From positions 4,898,001 to 4,962,000 of the forward strand of contig OZ252006.1 in assembly GCA_965247175.1 (NCBI GenBank): a stretch of DNA of 64,000 nucleotides. Direction: 5' to 3'. Below the pieces are notes generated by a model. That model was given only the letters and a program-made list of their open reading frames with translations, ran no database searches and was not told the origin of the DNA. Shown one piece after another: positions 34,930 through 44,122 of this stretch. Both the position numbers and the translations under genes were made by a program. Each line of letters starts with the position of its first letter. Position 1 is the stretch's first letter. This DNA comes from JANQMX01 sp965247175. Lineage in GTDB: Bacteria > Pseudomonadota > Alphaproteobacteria > Kiloniellales > DSM-21159.

Positions 34930-36099
34930 ATGGACAGCCCTTCCCCCCGCGATGCGCTCTTGGCGCCCTATGCCTGCCAGGCGGAGCAGAGCCGCGGGCG
35001 TTTGCATAGGGAGCCGGAAAGCGCCACCCGCTCGGTCTTTCAGCGGGATCGGGACCGCATCGTCCATTCCGGTGCCTTCCGCAAGCTGCAGTACAAGACG
35101 CAAGTCTTCGTCTATCACGAGGGCGATTACTTCCGCACCCGCCTAACCCACTCCTTGGAGGTGGCGCAGATCGCCCGCTCCATTGCCCGGCAGCTTGGTC
35201 TCAATGAAGACTTGGCAGAGGCCTTGGCTTTGGCTCACGACCTCGGCCACACGCCCTTCGGCCATGCCGGTGAGTCCGTTCTCCAGGACCTTCTGGAGCC
35301 CTACGGAGGCTTCGATCACAACGAGCAGACGTTCCGTATCCTCACCGAGCTGGAGGCGAAGTACGCCGGCTTCGACGGGCTCAACCTGACCTGGGAGAGC
35401 CTGGAGGGCATTGCCAAGCACAACGGTCCCTTGCCTCAGCCGCGGCCTGCGCTGACCGCCTTTAGCCAGGACTGGGATCTTGAGTTGAGTAGCTATGCCA
35501 GTGCCGAAGCGCAGGTTGCCGCCCTTGCCGATGACATTGCCTATACGAACCACGACATCGATGACGGCCTGCGGGCCGGGCTGCTCACCGTCGAGTCGCT
35601 CCGCAGCGAGCCGCTGGCCGATGCGGTGTTTGCGGAAGTTATAGAGCGCTATGGCGAGCTGGAGCAGGGGCGTCTGGTGCACGAAGCCGTGCGGCGCCTG
35701 ATCGACCGCATGGTCTCCGACCTCCTTGCGGAAACCCGGCAGCGCATAGCCCAGCATCGGCCAGACTCGCCAGGGGCCGTGCGAGCCATGCCCACCGCGC
35801 TGGTTTCGTTCTCCGAGGAAATGCGGAGACCGCTCGGCTCGCTTCGCCGCTTCATGTTCCGCCAAATGTACCGTCACTACTTGGTCAATCGCATGACCAA
35901 GAAGGCGAAGCAGGTGATGCGGGACCTCTTTGAGTACTTCTACAGCGACCCGCAGTGCTTGCCGGAAAGATGGGCGAGCGGACTGGGCGATGCCCCGGAT
36001 GCGGTGCGCGCACGTCGCGTGGCGGACTATATCGCTGGCATGACCGACCGTTATGCGCTTGAACTGCACCGCAAGCTGTTCGACCCCTATCCGAACTAG
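34930..36099 (+). CDS. dgt: Deoxyguanosinetriphosphate triphosphohydrolase-like protein
   Basis: A 389-residue HD-domain dNTPase that releases triphosphate from dNTPs. The HD motif is seen as TRLTHSLEVAQIARSIA, AHDLGHTPFGHAGE and DDIAYTNHDIDDGLRAG. The ATG at 34930 (MDSPSPRDALLAPYACQ) fits the alphaproteobacterial group; the longer open frame upstream runs into the erpA promoter region. It lies 57 bp upstream of argS, a conserved pairing. Confidence 0.95.
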   Translation: MDSPSPRDALLAPYACQAEQSRGRLHREPESATRSVFQRDRDRIVHSGAFRKLQYKTQVFVYHEGDYFRTRLTHSLEVAQIARSIARQLGLNEDLAEALALAHDLGHTPFGHAGESVLQDLLEPYGGFDHNEQTFRILTELEAKYAGFDGLNLTWESLEGIAKHNGPLPQPRPALTAFSQDWDLELSSYASAEAQVAALADDIAYTNHDIDDGLRAGLLTVESLRSEPLADAVFAEVIERYGELEQGRLVHEAVRRLIDRMVSDLLAETRQRIAQHRPDSPGAVRAMPTALVSFSEEMRRPLGSLRRFMFRQMYRHYLVNRMTKKAKQVMRDLFEYFYSDPQCLPERWASGLGDAPDAVRARRVADYIAGMTDRYALELHRKLFDPYPN

Positions 36100-36156
36100 G
36101 CTCGAAGCGGCGCATAGTTTTCGTCCCGACTCGCCAAGGTTTCCTAAGTCCAAGCC

Positions 36157-37911
36157 ATGAATGTCTTTCGCCATTTCCGCGACTGCGTCTGTGATGCCGT
36201 CGCCGCGCTCTCCGATGCCGGAACACTGCCTGATGGGCTGAGCACCGATCGGATCACTGTGGAAGCGCCGCGCGACCCTTCCCACGGTGACCTGTCAACC
36301 AACGCGGCCATGATTCTGGCCAAGCCAGCCGGCATGAAGCCGCGCGACTTGGCAGCCTTGCTGCTAACTGAACTCGCCAAGCTGCCGCAGGTGACCGAAG
36401 CCGGGATTGCCGGGCCAGGCTTCATCAATTTGCGCCTTGCCGACGACTTCTGGCGGGAGCGTCTGCGGGACGTTCTGCTTGCCGGAAAGGCCTACGGCGA
36501 CAGCGAGATGGGGCGCCGGGCCAAGGTGAACGTCGAGTACGTTTCGGCCAACCCGACGGGGCCTCTGCATATTGCCCATGCGCGCGGCGCGGTGATTGGG
36601 GATGCCCTCGCCGGGCTGCTGGCCAAAGCCGGCTACGACGTTACCAAGGAGTACTACGTCAACGACGCGGGCGCTCAGGTCGACACCTTGGCGCGCTCCG
36701 CCTTCCTGCGCTACCGCGAGGCCTTGGGAGAGGATATTGGCGAGATTCCGCCCGGCATGTATCCGGGCGACTACCTGAAGGCGGTTGGGCAAGCCTTGGC
36801 CGAGCGCGACGGTCCCAAATGGCGGGATGCGCACGAGGAAGATTGGCTGCCCGAGATCCGCAGCTTTGCCATAGAGCGCATGATGGATCTTATCCGTGAA
36901 GACCTGCATGCGCTGGGCGTGGACCAGGACGTTTTCACCTCAGAGCGCGCCTTGGTCGAGGCGGGTGCTGTCGAGCAGGCGGTCGCGGTGCTGCGTGAAC
37001 GCGGCCTGGTCTATGAGGGCATTCTGGAGCCGCCCAAGGGCAAGCCGGTAGACGATTGGGAGCCGGTGGAGCTGACGCTGTTTCGCTCCACGGACTTCGG
37101 TGACGATGTCGACCGCCCGATCAAGAAATCCGATGGCAGCTGGACCTACCTGGCCGGCGATATGGCCAACCACTATGACAAGTACCGCCGTGGCTTTAAC
37201 GCCCAGATCAACATCTGGGGCGCTGACCACAGCGGCCAGGTCAAGCGCACGCAGGCCGCCGTCACCGCCCTGACCAACGGCGAGGCCAGCCTCAACGTCC
37301 AGCTCTGCCAGCTCGTGAAGCTCCAGCGCGGCGGTGTTGAGGTGAAGATGTCGAAGCGCGCCGGCACCTTCGTCACCCTGCGCGAGGTGATCGACGAGGT
37401 CGGCAAGGATGTGGTCCGCTTCATCATGCTGACGCGCAAGAACGATGCGCCGCTCGATTTCGACCTCGAAAAGGTCGTCGAGCAGTCACGCGAGAACCCG
37501 GTGTTTTATGTTCAGTATGCGCACGCTCGAGGCTGCTCCGTGCAGCGCCACGCGGTTGAGGAATTCTTAACCATACCGCAAGACGATGCGGGCTTAGCAG
37601 AGGTTAACCTCGATTTATTGACCGACTCAGGCGAACTCGCTTTGATCAGGAAGCTGGCGGAATGGCCTCGTATGGTGGAGGCGGCAGCCGAGGCTTATGA
37701 GCCCCATCGGATCGCTTTCTACCTGCAGGATTTGGCAGCGAGCTTTCACGGCTTGTGGACCAGGGGCAAGGACGACACCGCCTTGAGGTTCCTACAAGCC
37801 GATAACGAGGCCTTGAGCGCGGCACGGTTGGCGATGGTGCGGGCCGTGCTCATCGTCATCGGATCGGGTTTGGCGACAATCGGTGTTACGCCCATCGAGG
37901 AGATGCGCTGA
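36157..37911 (+). CDS. argS: Arginyl-tRNA synthetase
   Basis: A 584-residue class I synthetase. The HIGH motif reads ANPTGPLHIAHARG (near residue 130), and the KMSKS region appears as VKMSKRAGTFVTLREV. The N-terminal additional domain contacts the tRNA D-loop, and the C-terminal helical DALR domain (PHRIAFYLQDLAASFHGLW) binds the anticodon. The stop overlaps the start of the SPOR protein gene. Confidence 0.98.
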   Translation: MNVFRHFRDCVCDAVAALSDAGTLPDGLSTDRITVEAPRDPSHGDLSTNAAMILAKPAGMKPRDLAALLLTELAKLPQVTEAGIAGPGFINLRLADDFWRERLRDVLLAGKAYGDSEMGRRAKVNVEYVSANPTGPLHIAHARGAVIGDALAGLLAKAGYDVTKEYYVNDAGAQVDTLARSAFLRYREALGEDIGEIPPGMYPGDYLKAVGQALAERDGPKWRDAHEEDWLPEIRSFAIERMMDLIREDLHALGVDQDVFTSERALVEAGAVEQAVAVLRERGLVYEGILEPPKGKPVDDWEPVELTLFRSTDFGDDVDRPIKKSDGSWTYLAGDMANHYDKYRRGFNAQINIWGADHSGQVKRTQAAVTALTNGEASLNVQLCQLVKLQRGGVEVKMSKRAGTFVTLREVIDEVGKDVVRFIMLTRKNDAPLDFDLEKVVEQSRENPVFYVQYAHARGCSVQRHAVEEFLTIPQDDAGLAEVNLDLLTDSGELALIRKLAEWPRMVEAAAEAYEPHRIAFYLQDLAASFHGLWTRGKDDTALRFLQADNEALSAARLAMVRAVLIVIGSGLATIGVTPIEEMR

Positions 37912-39332
37912 TGGCAAGTGGCGAAGGCTCCAAGCATTCCAAGGACAGCAAATCGGACGATCAACCGCCGTTGACCGCCTCCGGTGGTCCGGCAGGCGAT
38001 AGCGCCCGGGTCGCCAGGCGGGCCAAGCGTGGACAGTCGCCTTGGGGTGGCCGCGTGCTGCCTTTGAGCGTCGCCCTCATCGCTCTCGGTAGCGCGGGTG
38101 CAATCGTTTGGTACGGTTACGGCGGTGGCATGGGCGGCGGCGCCGAGGGCGAGGTTCCCATAATCAGCGCATCCGAGGCGCCGGAACGGGTTCAGCCGGA
38201 TGAACCGGGCGGCCTGCAGATTCCCTTCCAGGACAATGCTGTCCTCAACAACGGCGAAACGGCCGACGACAAGTTGGAACGCATTCTGCCACCGCCGGAA
38301 GAGCCGATGGATATTGCCCGCGCGCCGCGCCATGAGGTTGAGAGTGAAGAACTCTCTGCCGGCGCCGAGACGCCGCTGGTCGCTTTGCCGAAGGACGAAG
38401 AGCCGACCGAGGCGGAGTCAGGCGACCCCATCGGCGAGCTGGTTGCACAAATGAACGATGGCGCGGGCGACGCGGCTGATCGCCAAGTTCCGACGGAGCG
38501 GTCGTCCATCGAGGCGCTTGCGGACGCTGACGAAGGCGAGGCGAAGCAACAGCTGGCAGACCAGTCCCCGAGCCGTGAGGCGACGCGCGACGCGAGCGAC
38601 GACCGCGTGGTTCCAGCAACGGTCACCCGAGAGATCGGCGCAACGCGTGGAGAGGGCGGTGAGGCGGTCGAATCGCTTATGGCCAAGCCGGCCAGCCAGG
38701 CCCCTTCCGGGAGCAATGCGCAGGCTGCGACGACGGCCGTGGAGCGGAGCGAGGTGAACGGCCAAGGCACGCAGCGCAAGGTTCGCGAGTTCCCCATCGT
38801 GCTGCCGCCGCAGATGCCGACGGTCGATCTGGACGGCGAGCGGACGGCGGAAGAGATGGCGGCTGCGAAGACGGCGCAGGCAGCAAGCCAGTCTGACGTG
38901 CCGAAGCCGCAAGTTGCCGCTACGACGCCGGCGGTGGAGACCAAGGCTGTGGACCAACCGGCCAAGCAGGCCAACGGCACCGAGCGCGAAACCCTACCGA
39001 CCGCAGCCAAGGAAACAGCGGGTGAGCAGAAGGCGGCCAAGCCTATCCAGGTGGCGCAGCCACGAATGCAAGAGCTGCCCGACGACAGCTATGTCATCCA
39101 GGTCGCCTCGCTGCGCAGCGAGGATGAGGCGAAGGGCTTTTGGTCCAAGGCGCAGGCCAAGCACCCGGACCTCTTGGAAACCATGCCGCTCTATGTTGAG
39201 CGGGCCGACCTCGGCGACCGCGGCATCTATTTCCGCGTTCAAACCGGTCCCTTCCCGAGCAAGGCGACGGCCCAGGACCTCTGCGGGCAGCTCAAGTCCG
39301 CCGGCCAGGACTGTATCGTCAAGCGGCGCTAG
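37911..39332 (+). CDS. SPOR-domain membrane protein
   Basis: A 473-residue protein with a cytoplasmic basic N-terminus, one membrane helix at about residues 49-70 (VLPLSVALIALGSAGAIVW), a long disordered A/E/P/Q-rich periplasmic linker, and a C-terminal SPOR domain (about 395-470, DDSYVIQVASLRSEDEAK to SAGQDCIVKR). SPOR domains bind denuded septal peptidoglycan, so a division role is likely. The argS-SPOR-nagZ order is conserved in alphaproteobacteria. Confidence 0.92.
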   Translation: MASGEGSKHSKDSKSDDQPPLTASGGPAGDSARVARRAKRGQSPWGGRVLPLSVALIALGSAGAIVWYGYGGGMGGGAEGEVPIISASEAPERVQPDEPGGLQIPFQDNAVLNNGETADDKLERILPPPEEPMDIARAPRHEVESEELSAGAETPLVALPKDEEPTEAESGDPIGELVAQMNDGAGDAADRQVPTERSSIEALADADEGEAKQQLADQSPSREATRDASDDRVVPATVTREIGATRGEGGEAVESLMAKPASQAPSGSNAQAATTAVERSEVNGQGTQRKVREFPIVLPPQMPTVDLDGERTAEEMAAAKTAQAASQSDVPKPQVAATTPAVETKAVDQPAKQANGTERETLPTAAKETAGEQKAAKPIQVAQPRMQELPDDSYVIQVASLRSEDEAKGFWSKAQAKHPDLLETMPLYVERADLGDRGIYFRVQTGPFPSKATAQDLCGQLKSAGQDCIVKRR

Positions 39333-39346
39333 CCGGGTCGCCTCCG

Positions 39347-40375
39347 ATGACAACGCCCGCCGCCGTCATCTTCGGCTGCGAAGGTCTGCGTCTCACCGAC
39401 TGGGAGCGCGGCTTCTTTCAGGACGTTCAGCCTCAGGGCTTCATTCTCTTCGCACGCAACGTCGACGAGCCCGAGCAGGTTCGCCGTCTCACCGCTGAGA
39501 TGCGGGAGAGCGTTGGACGCCACGCACCGGTCTTGATCGACCAGGAAGGCGGACGGGTGCAGCGCCTGCGCCCGCCCCATTGGTCCAGCTTGCCGCCGGC
39601 AGCGCGTCTGGCGGAAGCAGGAGAGGCGGCTATTCAAGCGGCAGCGGCCTTGACCGCAGTCGAACTGCTTGACGTTGGCATCGATGTGAACTGCGCGCCC
39701 TGCCTCGACCTCCTGCTTCCCGAAGGCCACGGTGTCATCGGAGATCGCGCTTTCGGGGCTACGCCCGAGACTGTGGCTGCCAGCGGCCGAGTTTACTGGG
39801 AAATGCTGCTCGCAGGCGGAGTGATGCCGGTGATCAAGCACCTGCCAGGTCACGGGCGCGCCCGGGTCGACAGTCACGAGAGCCTGCCGGAGGTCGAAAC
39901 CGACCTGGAGACGCTGGACCACAGCGATTTTCGACCCTTCTTGGAGAACCGCGATGCCCCCTGGGGCATGACGGGACACTTGGTCTTCCGAGACTGCGAC
40001 CCGGACCACCCGGTGACACTTTCACCCACAGCCGTCGCCGAGATAATTCGTGGCCGACTCGGCTTCGATGGTGTCCTGGTAACCGATGATCTCTCGATGG
40101 GGGCACTTGGCGGTAGCATGGAGGAGCGCACACGTCTGGGCCTTGCCGCCGGATGCGATCTGGCGCTTCATTGCAATGGCAAGCGCGAAGAGATGATTGC
40201 AGTGGCTGATGGAGCTCGGCCGCTCGATGAGGCGGCGCAGCGCCGCCTGGCCGCCGCCGAGGCCCGGCGCGGCCGGCTAGACAAGCCAGATCGCCAGGCT
40301 CTGAAGGACAGGTTGGCGGCCTCGTTGAGCGACGCGGCGACCGCACCGCAGGCAGTGGCAGGAGTTGGAATTTGA
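39347..40375 (+). CDS. nagZ: Beta-N-acetylhexosaminidase (GH3)
   Basis: A 342-residue cytoplasmic GH3 enzyme of peptidoglycan recycling that removes GlcNAc from muropeptides. The signature KHLPGHGRARVDSHESLP holds the catalytic His-Asp loop, and the nucleophile Asp lies in LVTDDLSMGALGG. The end overlaps the TTG start of scpA by 4 bases. Confidence 0.94.
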   Translation: MTTPAAVIFGCEGLRLTDWERGFFQDVQPQGFILFARNVDEPEQVRRLTAEMRESVGRHAPVLIDQEGGRVQRLRPPHWSSLPPAARLAEAGEAAIQAAAALTAVELLDVGIDVNCAPCLDLLLPEGHGVIGDRAFGATPETVAASGRVYWEMLLAGGVMPVIKHLPGHGRARVDSHESLPEVETDLETLDHSDFRPFLENRDAPWGMTGHLVFRDCDPDHPVTLSPTAVAEIIRGRLGFDGVLVTDDLSMGALGGSMEERTRLGLAAGCDLALHCNGKREEMIAVADGARPLDEAAQRRLAAAEARRGRLDKPDRQALKDRLAASLSDAATAPQAVAGVGI

Positions 40376-41229
40376 CGGCAGAGGCCGACTTCGAAGGCGA
40401 CAGCCCTGCGGTGGCAGGGGTCTTTCTGGTCGACCTGGAGGGCTTCGAGGGACCGATCGACCTGCTGCTGCAACTGGCGCGAGACCAAAAGGTCGATCTT
40501 ACTCAGCTTTCCATTCTGCAACTGGCCGAGCAGTACATTGCCTTCGTCAAAGCGGCGCGGCGGGTCAATCTGGAACTGGCCGCCGATTATTTGGTGATGG
40601 CGGCTTGGCTTGCCTACCTCAAGTCTCGGCTGCTGCTACCTGAGCCGGAAGGCGAGGAAGAGCCCTCCGGTGCTGAGATGGCCGCCGCCCTTCGGTTTCA
40701 GTTGCAGCGGCTCGAAGCTATGCAGGGCGCCGGTGTTGGTCTGCTGGAGCGACCGCGCCTGGGCCGTGACTTCTTTGCTCGGGGCGCGCCGGAAGCAGTG
40801 CCGCGCGTTACCAACGTGCTCTATCAGGCCACCCTTTACGACTTGCTCTCCGCTTATGGCCGTAGCCGCAGCCGGGCGACCGAGAGCGACAGCTTGCGCA
40901 TCCTTCCGCTTAACCTCTATTCCGTCGATGATGCCATGCGGCGGCTCACGAGCCTGCTCGGCGCGGCTCCCGGCTGGCGCACCTTGGCGTCTTTCTTGCC
41001 GCCTGAGCTGCGCTCTGGACTGCCTGGGCGCTCCGCATTGGCTTCGACCTTGCTCGCCGGCTTGGAGATGGTGAAGGAAGGCAAGGCCGAGTTGCGTCAG
41101 GAGGGCCACTTCCGCCCGATTTATCTGCGCGAGAAGGCGCTGGGAGAGGGCAAAGAGGGGGCCGAGGGCGTGGCTCCAGAGGGGGCTGCGGCCGAGGAAG
41201 CGGCTGACAGTTGGAGTGATCATGAGTAG
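40372..41229 (+). CDS. scpA: Segregation and condensation protein A
   Basis: A 285-residue kleisin that links SMC heads in chromosome condensation. The N-terminal helix region LEGFEGPIDLLLQLARDQKV and AADYLVMAAWLAYLKSRLLLP are conserved. The C-terminal winged helix reaches HFRPIYLRE. The start appears to be TTG, overlapping the nagZ stop, with no better ATG nearby. It overlaps scpB by 14 bases. Confidence 0.93.
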   Translation: MTAEADFEGDSPAVAGVFLVDLEGFEGPIDLLLQLARDQKVDLTQLSILQLAEQYIAFVKAARRVNLELAADYLVMAAWLAYLKSRLLLPEPEGEEEPSGAEMAAALRFQLQRLEAMQGAGVGLLERPRLGRDFFARGAPEAVPRVTNVLYQATLYDLLSAYGRSRSRATESDSLRILPLNLYSVDDAMRRLTSLLGAAPGWRTLASFLPPELRSGLPGRSALASTLLAGLEMVKEGKAELRQEGHFRPIYLREKALGEGKEGAEGVAPEGAAAEEAADSWSDHE

Positions 41230-41908
41230 CGAACGTTTTGAGGACCTGCGTTTGCTGGAGGCGCTGCTGTTCGCCTCGGGCGAGCCTTTGGCGCCGGCGC
41301 AACTGGCGCGCCATTTTCCCGATGGCACGGATGTTCCGAAACTGTTGGAGGAGTTGCAGGCGCTCTATGCCAATCGCGGGGTCAACCTGGTGCGTCTCGA
41401 CAAGAGCTGGGCCTTTCGTACGGCCCCCGATCTTGGCGGGCGCATGACCATCGAGACCAATGTGCAGAAGAAGCTGTCCCGCGCCGCCATCGAGACCTTG
41501 GCGATCATCGCGTACCATCAGCCGGTAACCCGGGCGGAGATCGAGGAGATCCGTGGTGTGGCTATGTCCAAGGGCACCTTGGACAGCTTGCTGGAGGCCG
41601 GTTGGATCCGTCCCAAAGGACGCCGACGCACGCCGGGCCGCCCCGTAACCTGGGCAACATCGGAGGCCTTTCTGGACCAATTTGGCCTGGAGAGCCTGGA
41701 GGCGCTGCCAGGGCTCGATGAGCTTAAGGCGGCAGGCCTGCTGGATGCTCGCCCGGCCGTCAGTATCGGCCGGCTTGGCCAGTTACCGCCGGTCGATGAT
41801 GAGAGCGAGCCTGAGGAGAAGGCTGACGAAGAGAGCGAAGAGCCTCTGGAGGAAGCCCTTGACCCGGCGGAGATGGAAGAGATTGTACGGCAGGAGTTGG
41901 GTGCCTGA
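41216..41908 (+). CDS. scpB: Segregation and condensation protein B
   Basis: A 230-residue dimeric winged-helix partner of ScpA/SMC. Conserved segments are LLEALLFASGEPL, AIETLAIIAYHQPVTRAEIEEIRG and WIRPKGRRRTPGRPVTWATS. The last 45 residues are an acidic tail. The start is GTG at 41216 or ATG at 41222, both inside scpA. An unusual ABC ATPase gene follows instead of tatA. Confidence 0.93.
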   Translation: MIMSSERFEDLRLLEALLFASGEPLAPAQLARHFPDGTDVPKLLEELQALYANRGVNLVRLDKSWAFRTAPDLGGRMTIETNVQKKLSRAAIETLAIIAYHQPVTRAEIEEIRGVAMSKGTLDSLLEAGWIRPKGRRRTPGRPVTWATSEAFLDQFGLESLEALPGLDELKAAGLLDARPAVSIGRLGQLPPVDDESEPEEKADEESEEPLEEALDPAEMEEIVRQELGA

Positions 41909-42014
41909 GGCCGTCGCCTCGACCCTATGGCCGCGTAGCATTGTTTTTGCAAATCATTCGCACTAGCATTGGCGGGCGACCGACCTTGTAACTTTTGCGG
42001 ACTCGCCCTGTCCC

Positions 42015-43085
42015 ATGCGGGCACTGGACATTGATCATCTGTCGCATCGCTACGGCAGGACCCTGGCGGTGAAGGACTTTTCACTCTCCCTTGCGGAGGG
42101 GGAAATTGTGTGCCTGCTCGGGCCCTCGGGCTGCGGCAAGACCACAGTGCTGCGCCTGGTCGCTGGGTTGGAGAGCGTGCAGGCCGGGCAGATCGCCATG
42201 GACGAGCAGGTGATTGCCGAGCCGGGACGCGAATGTCCACCGGAGGACCGACGGGTCGGACTGGTTTTCCAGGACTATGCGCTGTTCCCGCATTTGAGCG
42301 TGGCCGAGAACATCTCCTTCGGGCTCACAGCTCTGAAGCGTGGAGAACGCGCACAGCGGGTCTCCGAAGTGCTGGCGCAAGTCGGCCTCAGCGCAATGGC
42401 AGAGGCTTATCCGCATATGCTGTCCGGCGGCCAGCAGCAGCGAGTGGCCCTGGCCCGAGCCATGGCCGTGCGACCGCGCCTTATGTTGCTCGACGAGCCC
42501 TTCTCCAACCTCGATACACAGCTGCGCCACGAGGTGCGCGACAGCACCCTCCACGTGCTCAAGAGCAGCGGAGCCGCGGCCTTGGTCGTGACCCACGACC
42601 CGGAGGAGGCCATGTTCCTGGCCGACCGCATTGCGCTGATGGACGAGGGGCGGTTGGTGCAATGCGGCACGCCGGCCGAGCTTTATTTCAAGCCGGCTAA
42701 CCCCTTCGTCGCTAAATTCTTCGGCGATATCAATCATTTCCGGACCAACGTCACCGACGGTCGCGTGTTCACACCCCTTGGCAGCCTCGATGCGGGCCAT
42801 CTCGCGGAGGGTGAGGAGGCCGAGGTCTATATCCGTCCCGAGGGCCTGCTGTTGCTGCCTCCCGGCTCGGTCACGGGTGACCCGGACTGCCGCGGCACCG
42901 TTGAGGCAGCGCGCTTTCTAGGCCGCACCAGCATCGTTCATCTCTCCATCGCCAACGGGGCGTCTGGTCCCTATCACATGCATGCGCGGCGACCCGGGCG
43001 TTTCCTCCCGGATTCTGAGACCAGCTTCACTGTCGCGCTCGATCCGACCCTGGCCTTTGTTTTTCCGGCCCGCGATGCCACTTAG
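42015..43085 (+). CDS. ABC transporter ATP-binding protein, FbpC/PotA type
   Basis: A 356-residue importer ATPase. Walker A is GPSGCGKTT near residues 35-43, the Q-loop lies in VFQDYALFPHLSV, the signature is LSGGQQQRVALARA, and Walker B is LMLLDEPFSNLD. A C-terminal TOBE-like regulatory domain begins near residue 240. It matches iron(III)/spermidine importers, but no permease or binding protein is adjacent, so it is an orphan. It is inserted between scpB and tatA, which are neighbours in related genomes. Confidence 0.9.
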   Translation: MRALDIDHLSHRYGRTLAVKDFSLSLAEGEIVCLLGPSGCGKTTVLRLVAGLESVQAGQIAMDEQVIAEPGRECPPEDRRVGLVFQDYALFPHLSVAENISFGLTALKRGERAQRVSEVLAQVGLSAMAEAYPHMLSGGQQQRVALARAMAVRPRLMLLDEPFSNLDTQLRHEVRDSTLHVLKSSGAAALVVTHDPEEAMFLADRIALMDEGRLVQCGTPAELYFKPANPFVAKFFGDINHFRTNVTDGRVFTPLGSLDAGHLAEGEEAEVYIRPEGLLLLPPGSVTGDPDCRGTVEAARFLGRTSIVHLSIANGASGPYHMHARRPGRFLPDSETSFTVALDPTLAFVFPARDAT

Positions 43086-43094
43086 AAGGGGCTA

Positions 43095-43120
43095 GCCGGA
43101 GCAGCCGACGTTGCTCCGGC
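43095..43120 (+). terminator. GC-rich hairpin after the ABC ATPase gene
   Basis: Perfect 9-bp stem GCCGGAGCA / TGCTCCGGC with an 8-base loop, 10 bases after the stop. No T-run follows, so it may only stabilise the mRNA end. Confidence 0.4.
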
Positions 43121-43252
43121 CGAGCGAGTTTGTCATAGTCCACTCGATGAGGCCCCAGAGAAGGGGCGCGCAGACGTTCGACCATGGCCTGCTGTGTCCC
43201 AAAGGGGGCTGCGCCATCGGACAGCGCGGGAACGCTAGGGAGTGATGGCCAT

Positions 43253-43507
43253 ATGGGCACGTTTAGTATTTGGCATTGGCTGATCGTTTTGGCGGTCGTG
43301 CTGGTTCTGTTCGGCGGCGGCGGAAAGATTCCAAAGCTGATGAAGGACCTCGGCTCCGGCATCAACCAGTTCAAGAAAGGCCTGAAGGACAAGGAAAAAG
43401 ACCCGGAAGGCGATGAAGGCGAGGCCACCAAGGCCTTGGAACAGGACAACGCCGCCGCGACTGTGACGCGCACGGCCGAGGAAGAGAAGAAGGCCGCCAA
43501 CGGCTGA
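43253..43507 (+). CDS. tatA: Twin-arginine translocase subunit TatA
   Basis: An 84-residue protein with a short N-terminal membrane helix (IWHWLIVLAVVLVLFGGGG), the FG hinge, an amphipathic helix (KIPKLMKDLGSGINQFKKGLK) and an acidic tail: the TatA pattern. It assembles into the pore-like complex for folded protein export. The ATG at 43253 is preferred; the open frame extends 23 codons upstream without a TatA-like sequence. First gene of tatABC. Confidence 0.94.
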   Translation: MGTFSIWHWLIVLAVVLVLFGGGGKIPKLMKDLGSGINQFKKGLKDKEKDPEGDEGEATKALEQDNAAATVTRTAEEEKKAANG

Positions 43508-43570
43508 GCGCCCTTGTCGGCGCGGGGCCACACGGCGGCCGTTGGTTGAGACAAGGGGCCAGGCGGCGCC

Positions 43571-44101
43571 ATGTTTGATATCGGCTGGTCCGAGATGGCG
43601 GTTATCGCCCTCTTGCTGCTCCTCGTCATCGGGCCGCGTGAGCTGCCAACGATGATGCGGACGGTGGGCCGCTATGTCCGCAAGGCGCGCATGCTGACCC
43701 GCGACTTCCAGCACAGTCTCGACGAAATGGCGCGGGAAGCCGAGCTGGACGAAGCCAAGAAGACGATTCAGTCGGCCAAATCCATGAATTTGGAGCGCTC
43801 ATTCGAGGAGACGCTCGACCCTGAAGGTGACGTGAAGGCGGAAGCCCGCGCGCTCGATGCGGAAGCGCGAGATGCTGGCAAGTCGTCCTCGACTGCTGCC
43901 AGTTCGGCTGCACCTGCCGAGGAGCCTGCGCCTGCCCAGACGGTGAGCGGGAACGGCACGACGACACAGCCTGAGGCGTCAGAGCCTGCAGCAGAGGAAG
44001 CAAAGGCCGAGCATCGAGTGCAGCCGGCCAACCCGGCGCCTGCGCATTCGGTGAGACCACCGGTCGAAGAGCCGGCGACCAGCAAATCCAGCGCGGGATA
44101 A
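43571..44101 (+). CDS. tatB: Twin-arginine translocase subunit TatB
   Basis: A 176-residue protein that with TatC recognises Tat signal peptides. The N-terminus MFDIGWSEMAVIALLLLLVIGPRELP is the conserved TatB membrane helix with the E-P elements. An amphipathic helix (VGRYVRKARMLTRDFQHSL) and a long A/E/P-rich variable tail follow. It lies between tatA and tatC. Confidence 0.94.
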   Translation: MFDIGWSEMAVIALLLLLVIGPRELPTMMRTVGRYVRKARMLTRDFQHSLDEMAREAELDEAKKTIQSAKSMNLERSFEETLDPEGDVKAEARALDAEARDAGKSSSTAASSAAPAEEPAPAQTVSGNGTTTQPEASEPAAEEAKAEHRVQPANPAPAHSVRPPVEEPATSKSSAG

Positions 44102-44122
44102 GAACTAAGAGAATCGCACGCG

